From the NCBI GenBank assembly GCA_012932865.1, contig SAXG01000001.1, positions 1,849,693 through 1,913,692 of the forward strand: a DNA stretch of 64,000 nt. Reading direction: 5' to 3'. Below the pieces are notes generated by a model. That model was not told the origin of the DNA and did not search any database. It was given only the letters and a program-made list of their open reading frames with translations. This DNA comes from Amylostereum areolatum. Taxonomy: Eukaryota; Basidiomycota; Agaricomycetes; Russulales; Stereaceae. The position numbers and the translations under genes were made by a program. Shown here in pieces: positions 15,319-27,020 of this stretch (its first letter is position 1; the number at the start of each line of letters is the position of its first letter).

Positions 15319-16814
15319 ATGGCCCCCAAAGAGCAGCCCAGAATTCAGCAGGTGGAGTCGCCTGAAGCACAACATAAGCGCACTGTTGCCCGTATAACCA
15401 AGATTCAATCCCATCTTGACACGGCACCGCGGGGAAACAAGCTCAAGGGCAAGGTTTGCGTCGTGACCGGCGTTGGATCACTGAAGGGCATCGGGTTTGT
15501 ACCAGTCCCTCCAATGCACAAGTTAAAACAGCGACTGACTCCAGGAGGATAGAAGAGCTTCTTCCCTGTTGTTCGCACACGAAGGTCCGCCTGTCTAACT
15601 TATAGAGAAGCATATGGTGGCTCAGTAATACTCTTAGGCGCCAAACATCTCTACCTCTTGGATTTCGCAGGCGAGAACCTGCCCAACCTCAAATCAACGA
15701 TAGAGGGAAAATACCCGGATGTGAAGGTGCGGATGCCACCCACTGACGTCTAGACCTTTCCTTACCTCACTGCTCTATTGTAGGTCACGGTTCAACAAGC
15801 CGACGCCGCAGATGAAGTCGCCATTAAAGGCGTTTGCCAGCAGGCTTTGGACGAGGAGGGCAGGCTGGATGTCTTCTTTGCCAACGTGAGTGGTTCCGTC
15901 TGCAGTTCTCGGAATCTAACCGGAACCCCTGCCACAGGCTGGAATCGCGACCGGGAAGGTCATACATGATACCACGGCCGAGGAATTCAATGAGACGATG
16001 CGCATAAACGCCCTCTCGTACGTCCATGGCTTTTCGTCCACCAAACTTAGGATAATCCGACCCTTCTAGGTGTTTCCTTGCCTTGAAGTATGCGTCCGCG
16101 GCGATGAAGAAAACAAACGCCTCGCGGGGAAAGGACTTCAGCGGAGGAAGTATCATCTTGACTGCTTCCGGTGTGTGCCATATTCGTTACTTTGTTGCAC
16201 CCACCAAACGTCTTTGTCTCAAGTTGCCGGTCTCCGTTCCGGCGCCGGGACTGTCGATTGTACGTACTGTCACTCATCGTCCCCGGACGCGTTTCGACTG
16301 ACATTCCACACAGATAGTGCGAGCAAGGCCGCGTGAGTGTCATACTCGTGTGGGCATCACGAAAAACTTATAAGCTTCTGAAATCTTCAGCGTAAACAAC
16401 ATGGCGATGACTGGGGCATGGCAGCTGCAGCGCACTGACATCCGCGTTAACTCTATCTGCCCGGGGCTCATTGAGACTGGTATGACGGTTCAGACCTTCG
16501 ATTACGCCCGCGCGCGAGGGAATGGTGCCAAGATTGGACAACTCAATCCAACGGGACGATACGGCGTTGCGGAAGGTCAGAATCATATCTTCCGACGTCT
16601 GCACCCGTTTCTAACGGCGCTCTACGGCCATTGCAGAAATTGCGAATGCAGTGTTGTTTTTGGCCTCGGGTATGCTTTCCGCCTACTACGCTTCAGTTTA
16701 GGATCATCGCTAACGTTCCATTTAGACGATTCAAGCTACGTGAACGGTCAGAATTGGGCTGTCGACGGCGGGATCAGCTCCTCGCATCCAGTCGTTCCGG
16801 GCAAGTTTGCGTAG
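15319..16814 (+). CDS. Short-chain dehydrogenase/reductase (SDR)
   Basis: Eleven exons: 15319-15494, 15553-15584, 15638-15726, 15784-15885, 15938-16017, 16070-16170, 16224-16259, 16314-16332, 16391-16575, 16637-16669 and 16726-16814. They total 313 residues with all phases fitting. This is a classical Rossmann SDR. The cofactor loop is TGVGSLKGIGRA (two residues longer than the usual TGxxxGIG), followed by FFANAG (NAG motif), the catalytic Ser region ILTAS, YSASK (Tyr-x3-Lys) and NSICPGLIETGM. It ends with the SDR C-terminal motif in DSSYVNGQNWAVDGG. It probably oxidises or reduces a small alcohol/ketone with NAD(P); the substrate cannot be read from sequence. A 50-residue extension precedes the fold. 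Confidence 0.88.
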
Positions 16815-17275
16815 ACGTGTACGGTATACTTTCACCGTGGTTCATCACCGGTTGTGCTTGTACTGAGTGTCAAAATATGAAGATGCTGACTGGAGCTCCC
16901 TTTGCAATATCTACATATCGTTTGGATGTGTCGCGGTATATCGTCCTTATGCGTCGGTAGGTTCAAAGTGTGTTATATCACACTAGGGTCGGAGTTCAAC
17001 TGACTAACCAGCACACCATTATAAATCACGAACGCCATGAGATATACTCCGGAACGGAGACGGAATTGGCCACACTCGCTCGCTCGCTCCTCACTGCATT
17101 TACTCCATTTTGTAGTGACTCACGATCGATGCATCGTCTGCGTTCCATGGAGGAGGGCCGAACATCCCTCGCATCATATCCCCGATTATGACGCCTGCCC
17201 CTCAAGTCACGGCAGAGTTGCAGCATAAAACCCTCGGGGGTTGAGCTGCCATTTACATACGCACACTTCCTCCCC
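16815..17275. other. intergenic region, nothing seen
   Basis: 461 bp between two genes in tandem. It holds the SDR 3' end and the MFS promoter. No distinct element recognised. Confidence 0.5.
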
Positions 17276-18958
17276 ATGCATCTACTCAGCGTTTTACATC
17301 AAGTCCTTACCTCGGTGCCGGCGAAGTCGAAGAAAGTCCGCCTCGTTCCTCCCATCCCCCGCTTTCCGACCCCGACCAGCAACGATGATGTTACCCCAGG
17401 AAACGACAGCGACCCAGAGCTCAAGCTTCCTCGAATGTCCTCCCTCATCATTGTTATCATGACAAATGCCCTCTCCCAGGTAAGCCAGTCCGGGTTGTTC
17501 AGACCCCTCGCGTTACTCATACGTTCACACAGATATCCTTCTTCATCGTCGTTTCCTCCGGCAGCATATATGCGGAACATTTAGGCGGTACCGCAACTTT
17601 CTCTGGCCTGATTATCGGAATTCCTGTCGTAACCTCTGGGCTTGCATTGGTCCCGTCTGTGAGGATCGACCGAGGTCAGCAGCCTAGTCGCATTCCACAC
17701 TCTTTTACATTACTGACATCCTCAACCCCGCTTAGGGACATACAAATGGCCCCTCGTGTTCTCTACGATCACAGCAGTCATCGGACACATCCTCTACGCC
17801 CTCGCTTACCGCGCCCATTTCCTCTACCTCGTCCTCATCGGGCGCATGGTGATTGGTGTAGCATTCATCAACTTCCTCTATACAAAACGTTACTGCTCCG
17901 ACTCACGCGTGGTCGGCACGCGGCGGCAGACGACCCTTGCGGGATGGCTCGTCGTGGGCCAAAGCGTGGGGTTCACTGTCGGACCATTTTTGGGCGGACT
18001 GTTGTATAAGGTTGGATTCGAGGACGAGGTCTTCAACGGGTACACCGCTCCTGGATGGTTGATGGCTGTCCTCTGGCTCATATTAGCCGTGGTCACACTC
18101 GTCTGGTTCGAAGACATCCAGCCCGAAACTGTATCACAGTCCATTCAACCTTCTTCTTCCCCCAAGACGCCTGCATCACATTCGAGCCCGCCTTCACCCG
18201 CCTGCGAAACCTCACCTTCTTCCGCTTGTGATGCCTTACCATCCCCTTTACCTTCACCTATACCTACGCCTTCCCCTCCACCTTTCCACCCCACTTCGAG
18301 GAAGGCTTTTGACGAAGAGAAGCTCGAATCGTACCCACAAGTCGAAACAGCCACACCTACCACATGGCATCTTAGCTGGCGCCAATGGGGTGTGATTGCA
18401 ACCATGTGCTGGTTCGCTATGACCTCTTTTTTCGTCCTAGGAGCCTGGGAGGCCAACATCCCGGTATACACCGCGTCCACATTTGCCTGGAACCCCTTCA
18501 ACGCAGGCAACCTTATTGCTCTGGGCGGGCTCTGCACATTCCCCTTCATGTTACTTAACATCCGCTTTGCGCCTCGCATTCAAGATCGGTACATCCTCGC
18601 AGTGGGCTCATTCTCAGGGCTGATCGGCCTCACGCTCACCATCGCGTTGATTGTGAGCGATCGAATGAACCCACGGACGCTCTTCGCGTGTTGGTTGTTC
18701 GTCGCGTTTGGGCTCAACCTCGCCAGCACCATCACGCTCAGCCTGCTTTCGAAACAGCTGCCATGTCATTGGAATGGCAAGACGAGTTTGATCATCCAAT
18801 ACAGCAATTATACGGGACGCGTTTCTGGAACGGTATTAGGAGGTGCGGGGGTCAAGCTTGGCATGGAAAACTATGTCGCGATACAGGTCGCGGTGCTAGG
18901 TGTGGGGATAGTGATGTTTATAATGTTGTGGAAGGAGTTAAGGGCAAAGAAGGGTTAA
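17276..18958 (+). CDS. Major facilitator superfamily transporter
   Basis: Exons 17276-17479, 17533-17674 and 17736-18958 give 522 residues. A hydrophilic N-terminus of about 50 residues is followed by multiple membrane helices, for example RMSSLIIVIMTNALSQ/ISFFIVV, VFSTITAVIGHILYALAYR and YLVLIGRMVIGVAFINFLY. The loop between helices 2-3 and 4-5 contains FLYTKRYCSDSRVVGTRRQT and GWLVVGQSVGFTVGPFLGG, reminiscent of the MFSD8/general-substrate group in basidiomycetes. A long Ser/Pro-rich cytosolic loop (about residues 240-300) separates the two six-helix halves. Substrate unknown. The protein ends KELRAKKG, a basic cytosolic tail. Confidence 0.85.
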
Positions 18959-21900
18959 GAGCGGACGATGGGTATAGTTATCGAATGCAGGAGCTTTGGG
19001 GTCATACTGTGTAGAACAATATCATTATTGTAGGATGTATCGGCGATAATGGGATAATAGTCGAGCACTCATCTCGTTGACGAGGCTCGTCAGGTTGGCC
19101 CAAGGTTGGCCCGGAAGGAGAGCTGGAATGAGTCGGGAAGTATACAAATAGACGAAGCCTTGGAGAAGAGCACGCGAACGGACACTCAGCTGACTGGAGA
19201 GATACGACGTCCTTCATTTTTGAACCAAATCGCTCGACATGCTCTACCTGAACGTTGACTGCACATCTCTTGACCTTCTACGTAGCCTAGGAGCCCTAGC
19301 CAAACGACCATGGCGCAACAGCGGTCGGAACTAGAAACATACCCAGCACACTCACCTCGCCCACGAGTTTTCGCTTGGAGTGTTCCAGTAGAGAGTACTT
19401 GATGCTATGCGTGAATGCGTCGAGGGGAGGTGGTGGAGTGGACTCAGTAGAGCCAGTAGCCTACCATCAGGTGCCTGTGAACGTAGTAGTGTGGACTTGT
19501 GCAGATGTTCAAACGTTCACGACCAACCGGGCGGCAACACATTCACGTTCCGAATCCGAGCGTCAACTGAACTTGAAGCTTATTTCCTTGTCCAAGTCAT
19601 CCATCCCTCCAGCTCAAACGATCCCAAGAACGCGCACAGAATGGGTCCCATGTGGGCGCGGCAGGTTCTTGACGTTGATACGACTACATCCAGGTGCTGA
19701 AGCGGCTTCATTGACGTCGAGTCGATGATCTCCAGGTAATCCACCGGAATGGACCAATCGTTCTCTTCTCCGACTTTTCGACTTTGGCTCCCTATTTTCT
19801 CTGATTGCATTCCCAACATCCCATTGCCTGGAAAGTGTGCGCTCTATAGATGTAATCAACGAGGTAAACTGCAGGTGACTGGATAACAGACTCTACCTGC
19901 GATACTTACGTCGATCATCACCTGTCAATCGGAACACTGCCGTTAATAGTATCGTCTTCCTCAAACCCGGAATCCGCATCTTTCTGAGTAGGTATGTCAA
20001 CCACAACCCATCCTCTAATAGATATTGTTTGGAGACAAGGGGTCAACACCCTAGCTTGCTGGCTTTCCAGAATAGGTTTGAATAACGCGCACAAGCCTCG
20101 TCGCCGAGAGAGAGAGAAACAGCACATCCCGGACAAAAACGGGAACCCTTCCTTGGGGCCCTTTTCCATTCCCATGGTAGGGTACCCTAGACTTTCCTGC
20201 GTCAACGACGCGAGGATAGATACCAGGAGTACTTTACTACAGGAACAGAGCAGGCGCCGGGGTGCAGGACAATCCCGTAGCATGTCCAGTCAACGGATTG
20301 TACACCAACAGCGGGATCTCAGTGCGCAGAGGCACTACCCAGGCTCTTGGCGACTTGATGGTGGCGGCGTTCGGGATAGCGGCGTGCAAAGATCAAGGTG
20401 CCACATTCGATCCGCTTCGAGGAAACGGCGTATGAGGGATTGCGGTTGTGGCGAACGTTCTTGAGTCGGTAGGTGAAAACCCTGGGGGCTGGCCGGAAGC
20501 AAGATGGCTTGGGCACCGTAGAAGCCGAATCTCGAACATGTCTCAGATCCTGGCTACGGCGGACCGTCGGCCGCTCGTCGCCCCCACCTCAGCCAAGTCT
20601 GGGAGCGGACGACCACCAGAAAGAGAGGGCGGACCAGGCCAGAGGCTGGTGAGGTGGGTGTGGATGGGGGGAGCGCTGATACACGTTGTTGTCGGAGTAG
20701 AATCCCAGGGCTGCTTTATAGTACCCCCCGGTCGGACTGGAAATTTAAACGGCGCGCGTCACACAAAGCAATCTCCAACGGTCGTTTGTTATCGATTTTA
20801 CGAGCTGTTTCCGCGCATCAGGAACATAGGTCGTGGAGCAATTAGAGTCCAAGGCCTCGCCCAGCACTGCAGCAGGCCTTGACACGCCTAATGGAAGCGG
20901 CCCTCACCAGCCCTCACCCGAAACTTGTGGCTCGGGCAGCCAGGCAGTCCCCTGCTGAACGCTGAACGCGCTGAACATGAAGCTCTTCATAGCGGCCTTT
21001 CCCGTTGCTCACCCAGTCTATATGAAATATTGTGCTCACGCCGCTGCCACTCGGACGAGCCAGTCGCCATGCCTGCCCACACAACGCAAGTACCTCCTCC
21101 TCGTGCCGTAAAACTCCCATCTTCATCTGCACCGTTCTAAAACACCGCTAACCCTTCACTATCAGTGCTGGCTGCTCATGTTACCATTGAAACCAGTCGC
21201 GCACGTCTCGTCGCTCAGAACTAGAAGTCGATGGTCGTACAAGCTCCGCCCCCAAGGCGTCTCGTCGAAGGACCGACGTACGAATGCAGTCCGAAGGGGA
21301 CATTTCTTGGGGAAAGTGCGACATGGGCGACTCTAGAGGCGACTAGGCCCCCGGGATTGACGGCGTCGCAAAAATTGCTCGTCGTTTTCACTTTGGAGCA
21401 CACGAACAGATTCAAGAGAGGCTCCAGTGCGGCGCAAGCGCAGTACAGCTATTACTTTGTTCGTACATTCTACGACGCCCAAGTCAGCCCTCAAGGCCTC
21501 ATGCTGGTCCCCGTTGACGAGAAGCGCAATTGCATTTCGTCGTTCTCGGCTTCTCTGTTACTGGTAAGTCTTTTCAATCCCTGATGCGCTCGCTTTTGTT
21601 CGCACGAACAGCCTTGACGAATGACCAAGCGTATACGGACCGGGAACTCTACCCCCTCGCTCCACTTGTAAATGTTAGATTCCAGCCACCACTCTCAACT
21701 CGCCTCGGTTATGCGCTTCGGACTGTGTGTATTCAGAATGAATACCTCCTGAAATACTATATCACAATCTGTCCACGAACAGTGGGGCAGAAAGGTTGAT
21801 CTATGACTTTGAAGTGCCGCTTCATTCAGACCATTCATGTCGACGTCTATGAATAGGGATCCCGGATCCCGTACGTTGATCCTCCCGCTTATGAACTAAC

Positions 21901-22317
21901 TCGCCTCGGCACACCCCAGATCTTTCTCGTCGCCCACTGGGACCGGGGTGCACCCATAATAAATTGAATCCAGGCTGGGCGAAACAAGGTCATATCACAC
22001 ACCCTTCGTCCATTGCGTTGGATCTCAATGAGCGCTCCCACTGAGTGGCATCGCCGATTCCGTCAATGGGTCACTGTGTTACAACACGCGCCTGGACTCG
22101 TGCACTAAACACCACCACCAGTCTCCAACACAAGATCTGATATCTGACATTGAGAGTATAGAGCAGGCCCAACGGAAGTGGGATTTTCGACGGCGGTTAG
22201 ACGAACTAAACGTTGGTGGAAGTTGTTTTGTACCATAAAAGCTACGATAGCGGCGTGACGATCGGGATGTGTGCACGAGAACCCCGGTGCCCAGCGGTAA
22301 TAGTGAGGCAGGCATGC
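18959..22317. other. 3.4 kb region without a convincing gene
   Basis: Open frames here are short, lack recognisable motifs, and do not join across plausible introns. No transposon signature, inverted terminal repeat or tRNA was recognised. The single stretch with weak coding character is 21231-21584, listed separately. Confidence 0.5.
21231..21584 (+). CDS. possible hypothetical ORF
   Basis: An open frame of about 117 codons with mixed, non-repetitive composition (contains HTNRFKRGSS and QYSYYFVRTFYDAQ). A plausible donor (GTAAGT) follows at about 21563. An ATG-initiated short frame at 21069 ending in a donor-like site might be an upstream exon. No family is recognised and no downstream exon could be joined with confidence. 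It may be spurious. Confidence 0.2.
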   Translation: MVVQAPPPRRLVEGPTYECSPKGTFLGESATWATLEATRPPGLTASQKLLVVFTLEHTNRFKRGSSAAQAQYSYYFVRTFYDAQVSPQGLMLVPVDEKRNCISSFSASLLLVSLFNP

Positions 22318-23846
22318 TCACTTGATCTCAACCAACTTGACCTCTGTGTGGACTGTCAACGGCCTGCGTGATTGCGAGGAACAAGACAGCTTACCAAAGG
22401 TAAGAGTTGAATTCGCCGGGATCGGACCACTTTTCGCCTTGCCGTAACCCAATTGTGGCGGAATAACGAGCAGGCGTTCTCCACCAACTTGCATGCCCTT
22501 GATACCTTCGTCCCAGCCTGCGTAGTGGGCGATTAGCTTCGAATAAACAGGAATGAAAAGGATCACACCTTTGATCACCTCGCCTTTGCCCAACTTGAAA
22601 GAAAACTGGTTGTGAAGTTAGCGTGACATTGCCGGCGATGGTAGTAACGCCCGTCACTTACCGGTTTGCCCTTGGTGTTTGAGTCGAAGATCTTCCCATT
22701 GGTCAACTTCCCAATGTATCGCATGGATACGGTATTGCCAGGTTTGGCTTGAGGGCCATTCCCTACTGTGACGTCCTTCACCTTCAGTCCACGGTCACCA
22801 ACGTCCTTCAGGACAGCTTTGTCCGCGTCCTTGCCATCCTCTTTTGCTACCTTTTCTTTCTTCTCCTTCTTCTCCTTTTTATCCTTCTTCTTCTCCTTTG
22901 GTTCGGGCTCCGAGTCGGGAGCGGAGGGGACCGCAGAGCCGTTCTCCGCCTTTTGCTTCTTCGCCTTCTTCTTCTGGGACTTGGACAATGCCTCGACATC
23001 CAAAGTGTCGGACTCGCGAGAACGCTTCGTAGACTTTGAGGGCTCGTCATGGATCTCCTCGAAGCGACTGGACGGAAGACATCAGGAGGATGAAACAAGA
23101 CGAACTGAACCATGACTACATACTCAGCGTCGTCGCTCAGATCATCAATCCCGTCTATGTCCTCCGGGTTGATCTCGACGTCTGAGCTGACATCCTGAAG
23201 GGCGAAGGCGCCCTCATCGTCGGACTCGGACTCATCATTGTAAGGGACATTGTCGAAGTCTCGCTGGTCTGAAAATACGGGTAAGACCGGGGTAAGGCTT
23301 GAGGTGGCTGAATATTACCGATGTAGTTGCCAGTAAGGTAAACGGTACTATGCGCACGGGTGAGCGAAGGGTGGTAGAAGAAAATGGTTGCAACGTACTT
23401 TTTGCCTATAGCCTGGAATAAAAATTCGGATTCCGCCTCCAGGGTTATGTTGACTGATACTTGCTCAATCTGTCAAAACGTATGAGACATTGCCAAGTAC
23501 GAACAAGCAGGATAGCATACCTTTCCCTGGGGTCAGAGAGCACAAGACGGTGGATTTCACGTCATTGGCATCCTCGTCCTCGTCCTCGTCCTCGTCTTGT
23601 TCGTCCTCGCTGTCCGCCGCGGCCGGGACGACATACGAGAGCTTTATTGTCGTCCTAGAGTTCTCGTCGACTACTTCCTCGCCTAGTGCGACGTTCGTAA
23701 TGAGGACGTCGGCCTCGGGGATGATGAGTTTTGGGTCATCATCTGGGCCACCGCCCTCCAAGACTAAACTCCTATAGGAGTCTTGAATATCAAAAGGCGC
23801 TGATAGGGCTACGTTAAACGCACCAGACACCAATCGCAGCAGGCAT
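22318..23846 (-). CDS. Nuclear/nucleolar FKBP-type peptidyl-prolyl isomerase (FPR3/FPR4-like)
   Basis: Nine exons: 23846-23824, 23771-23521, 23459-23399, 23347-23319, 23268-23124, 23067-22662, 22605-22569, 22517-22395 and 22343-22318. The total is 366 residues in a consistent frame. The N-terminal nucleoplasmin-like domain (starting [15 protein letters not shown], with ITNVALGEE and [10 protein letters not shown]) is followed by acidic Glu/Asp-rich tracts and a long Lys/Glu stretch. The FKBP catalytic domain lies at about residues 258-366 ([41 protein letters not shown], ending VKLVEIK). Such proteins act as histone chaperones and proline isomerases in the nucleolus and on chromatin. The acceptor of intron 2 is ambiguous: the in-frame choice at 23459 drops three residues (IEQ) expected in the family. 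Confidence 0.9.
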
Positions 23847-24000
23847 TTTTGGAGGATAGAGTGTGACTGGGGCGCGTTTTTTTGAAGAAGTGAGATGCGG
23901 AGGCGCAACTGAAGAAAACGCGTCAAAGAAGTCTCGCACGCGTCGTAGTTCATTCAAACTCCGCCCGAATCCCCCTTGCCTTTACTCATCACGATCGACG
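23847..24000. promoter_or_regulatory. compact divergent promoter FKBP / ARPC4
   Basis: Only 154 bp separate the two start codons of oppositely transcribed genes, so regulatory sequence must be shared. No TATA box is evident. Confidence 0.6.
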
Positions 24001-24811
24001 ATGGTGAGTAGCCCTACACCATGTGTGGTATCGCCGTGTTTAACCGTTTGTCCAGTCGAATGTATTGAGACCATATCTTGCGGCCGTGAGGTCGACCCTC
24101 ACTGCCGCCTTGACGCTTGAGAACTTCTCTTCGCAGGTGCGCACCGCTTCCCCGCATCCCGACTCATACATTTATCCCGATCTCTCAGGTGGTGGAACGA
24201 CACAACAAGCCGGAGGTTGAGGTTGGGTGAGTCGTTCTCTTGGTGCCCTGAAATATGCCCTGATTTGTTGTAGCGGCTCGAAGGAGGTTATGCTCAACCC
24301 GTTGACTATCTCTCGTAACGAGAACGAGCGTGTGTTCATCGAGCCCTCCGTCAACTCGATCCGTGTTAGCATCAAGATCAAGCAAGCCGATGAAATCGAA
24401 CGCATTCTTTGTCACAAGTTTACCCGATTCATGATGCAGCGAGCGGAGAACTTCATCGTCCTACGGAGGAAACCTGTAAAGGTGCGTGGCTATTCTAGCG
24501 CGGCGTTTGCCCATCTCATCGCTGTTTAGGGATATGACATTTCTTTCCTCATAACCAACTTCCAGACGAAATCAATGCTGAAACACAAGATCGTGGATTT
24601 CATCATACAGTGCGTAACGTGGCACCTTCTTCCTTCTGCCTGCTGAAACGTCTTTTAGATTTATGGAGGACGTGGACAGAGAGATTAGCGAGATGAAGCT
24701 GAGCTTGAATGCTCGAGCACGTACGGTTGCGGAATCGTATCTTACTGCGGTATGTGACGCTTTCTAACTTCCTTGATCGACAACTCATAATTTATTCAGT
24801 TCAACTCTTAA
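24001..24811 (+). CDS. ARPC4: Arp2/3 complex subunit 4 (ARPC4, 20 kDa)
   Basis: Exons 24001-24003 (ATG alone), 24056-24136, 24189-24226, 24274-24481, 24530-24609, 24659-24749 and 24800-24811 encode 170 residues. This is the size and nearly the full sequence pattern of ARPC4: [28 protein letters not shown], the strongly conserved [20 protein letters not shown], then [20 protein letters not shown] and FLITNFQ. The subunit forms the core of the Arp2/3 complex that nucleates branched actin. The first exon contains only the start codon and the last only FNS-stop. The frame is clean. Confidence 0.95.
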
Positions 24812-25375
24812 CACTATAGCAACGAGACCCGTGCACATTAATGTATAATACAGGGACACATTGTAGAACAGAGGCAAGCGTCTCAATCGTCAACTTTCTA
24901 GTTTGGCACATTCGGTTCTGTCACGACTGGTGGTGATTCTCGCTGTTTCCGTGCGGTTTCGACATCTTTCGACGATGCCAATCCAACCTGTTCGTCATAG
25001 GGCGCATCCCAACTATGTGAATGCGCTCGTGCGTACGATGGCATCTAAAGATGACGTACCATCTCCAAGTGGGTCCGAGTTTGTGGCGTCTGGGAGGCTT
25101 GTCGTATGAGGGTCCCCGGTCGTTCCATCTTGCGACGACATGGCGAACAGATTATGTGGCAGAGACTTTGAAACTTCCAAGTGTATACTGAAACGTCCGA
25201 CCAAAATGGTCTCTCTTCTTGCCTTACTTCGTTACTTGAGAAAATGCATGTTCCCGCTAAACCCCATCAAATATAACAGCCTAGTTCATCCCACGTACTC
25301 TGAGCCCCGGGTATAATCTGGAGTCTACCTAACCCAAAACCCAAAAGGCAAATATCCATCTGACGACCTCGACGG
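24812..25375. other. intergenic region, nothing seen
   Basis: 564 bp between the convergent ends of ARPC4 and the GH16 gene. No coding or structural signal recognised. Confidence 0.5.
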
Positions 25376-27020
25376 TTACACCAACATCATCGCAATTGCA
25401 ATCACCGCAGCCAAGGCGTGGAACATGGACGCGGTCGCACCCGCGAAGGCAGCGTTGGGTGCCGTCGAACTCGAGCCTGCAGCCGTACCCGTGGAAGATG
25501 CAGTCGTGCCGTTCGAAGAAGTGGTTGTGGTTGAATTGGCATCGCTAGTGCTGAATACCCGAACGGATTGGACTTCAAAGTAGGCCGTGCTGTAATTCGC
25601 CGGAGGGCCGTAGACCCAACTATCTTGACAGCTTCCCGGACAGGTTTCGTTGAACTTGCCGGCAGTGCCAGGGACATCGCCCGCTTATAAGAATATCAGC
25701 GAGGACCTGTCACGGTACACCGTCAATGAAAGCGTACCAAGATCTGAACATTGATGCCAGTGGTCAGCGATGCAAGTCGCTGTAATGTGATAAGGGGCGT
25801 ACCTCCGCAGAATGTTATATCAAAGACGAGCTTTTGAGCCGCGAAGAACTTGTCGAATGAGCAGCTCGTGCCAGAAGGGTAGTTGGCGGTGGGTTTTCCG
25901 AGTGCAGTTGCATTAACCGAGGTGACGTTGCCCTGGAGTGAGGACGGTACTTCGTTCCGCTGAACAAACGCGTTAGGAAACAGGCCACAACAAGGATCTG
26001 AAAAATGTTACTGACCGAGAAGAACCAAATTCTATAGAAAAAGCTTTGTGAGAATAGACTCGGCAACCGGCACGACTGCGTCGACTCACGAAATGGCAGA
26101 CTGGGCAAATTCCGTGACGAATACGCCTCCTCCGTTGGAAGAGAACTGCTCTCCGTACGAGCGCGGGTCAGGGTTCGTTGTCACGCATCCCTCGTTGAAA
26201 TTGGACGTATAAGAACAGTCCGTCGAGTTGACGATCGTGCTCGTCTGCACAGCGTTCGTTATGGTACACCCCTGGTGTCACATGTAAATACGGTCGAGCA
26301 CAGACAGTGGGAGAAGGAATTACAGGGTTGGTGTGCAGGGCAAACTGGTTGCTTGGAGCACTAGATGGCACTGGTCAAGCGGGTGAAAGCGAAGTGGAGA
26401 GGGCGAACAAACCGATTGATAGCCTCGAATGTGTCGATTTCGCCTCCAGCAGGCCAGTTAGGGGCTTGGGACCAGAAGGCGGACCAGACTGAGCACTGAA
26501 AAAAAAGAAGTCAAATCGTACCCACGTTGCAGTACAGTGAGCTGATAAAATTCTACTTACACCGTACGGAACGTGTAGGAAGTCCGCGATCCACACGCTT
26601 CCGATGCCAAACTCCTGCTGCGATGTCATTCGGACAGCGTTGCGCTTGCCGTTCCAGGGGACTTGGGTAGTGTTGTCTGCCTTGATGATAGCATTTCCGG
26701 TTACGGTATCAACGTAGGCCAGACGCTGGGACTTTGCGTCGCTCGCAGAAAGCCAACTAGACAAAGGTTTAGAATCATGCTAAATCACGGAACGAGGGAA
26801 AACACCTACTTGGTAGCACCGCCGGTCAGATTATCCCCTGCAGCATTGCGAGTGGTCAGAACGTGTCGATGCAGGGTAAATATCATCTAGTCTCACAATG
26901 ACCGTAGAAGTCCCACTCGTCGAAGAACGAAGGTCCAGCATACTCTTTGACCAGGGCATACTGAGCACTGACAAGACCAGGAAGAAAGCAAAGGGAAAGG
27001 AGCGATAGAGCAGCGACCAT
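25376..27020 (-). CDS. GPI-anchored glycoside hydrolase family 16 glucanase
   Basis: Ten exons: 27020-26897, 26837-26810, 26756-26561, 26495-26413, 26360-26324, 26271-26090, 26031-26016, 25959-25803, 25743-25738 (6 nt) and 25683-25376. The total is 378 residues. A signal peptide (MVAALSLLSLCFLPGLVSA) is followed by the GH16 fold: FFDEWDFYG, SVWIADFLHVPYG, SAFWSQAPNWPAGGEIDTFE with the catalytic E-x-D-x-x-E (EIDTFE). The C-terminal part has cysteines CSFDKFF, TFCGDLAGD and TCPGSC. A Ser/Thr-rich stalk and hydrophobic tail (FHALAAVIAIAMMLV) indicate a GPI anchor. It should cleave or transglycosylate beta-1,3(4)-glucan at the cell surface. The 6-nt exon encodes the junction in GDLAGD. Confidence 0.9.

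Noticed and set aside
21841..21880. GGGATCCCGGATCCC short palindromic stretch
   Set aside because: Too short and isolated to be a mobile-element end; no partner repeat found.
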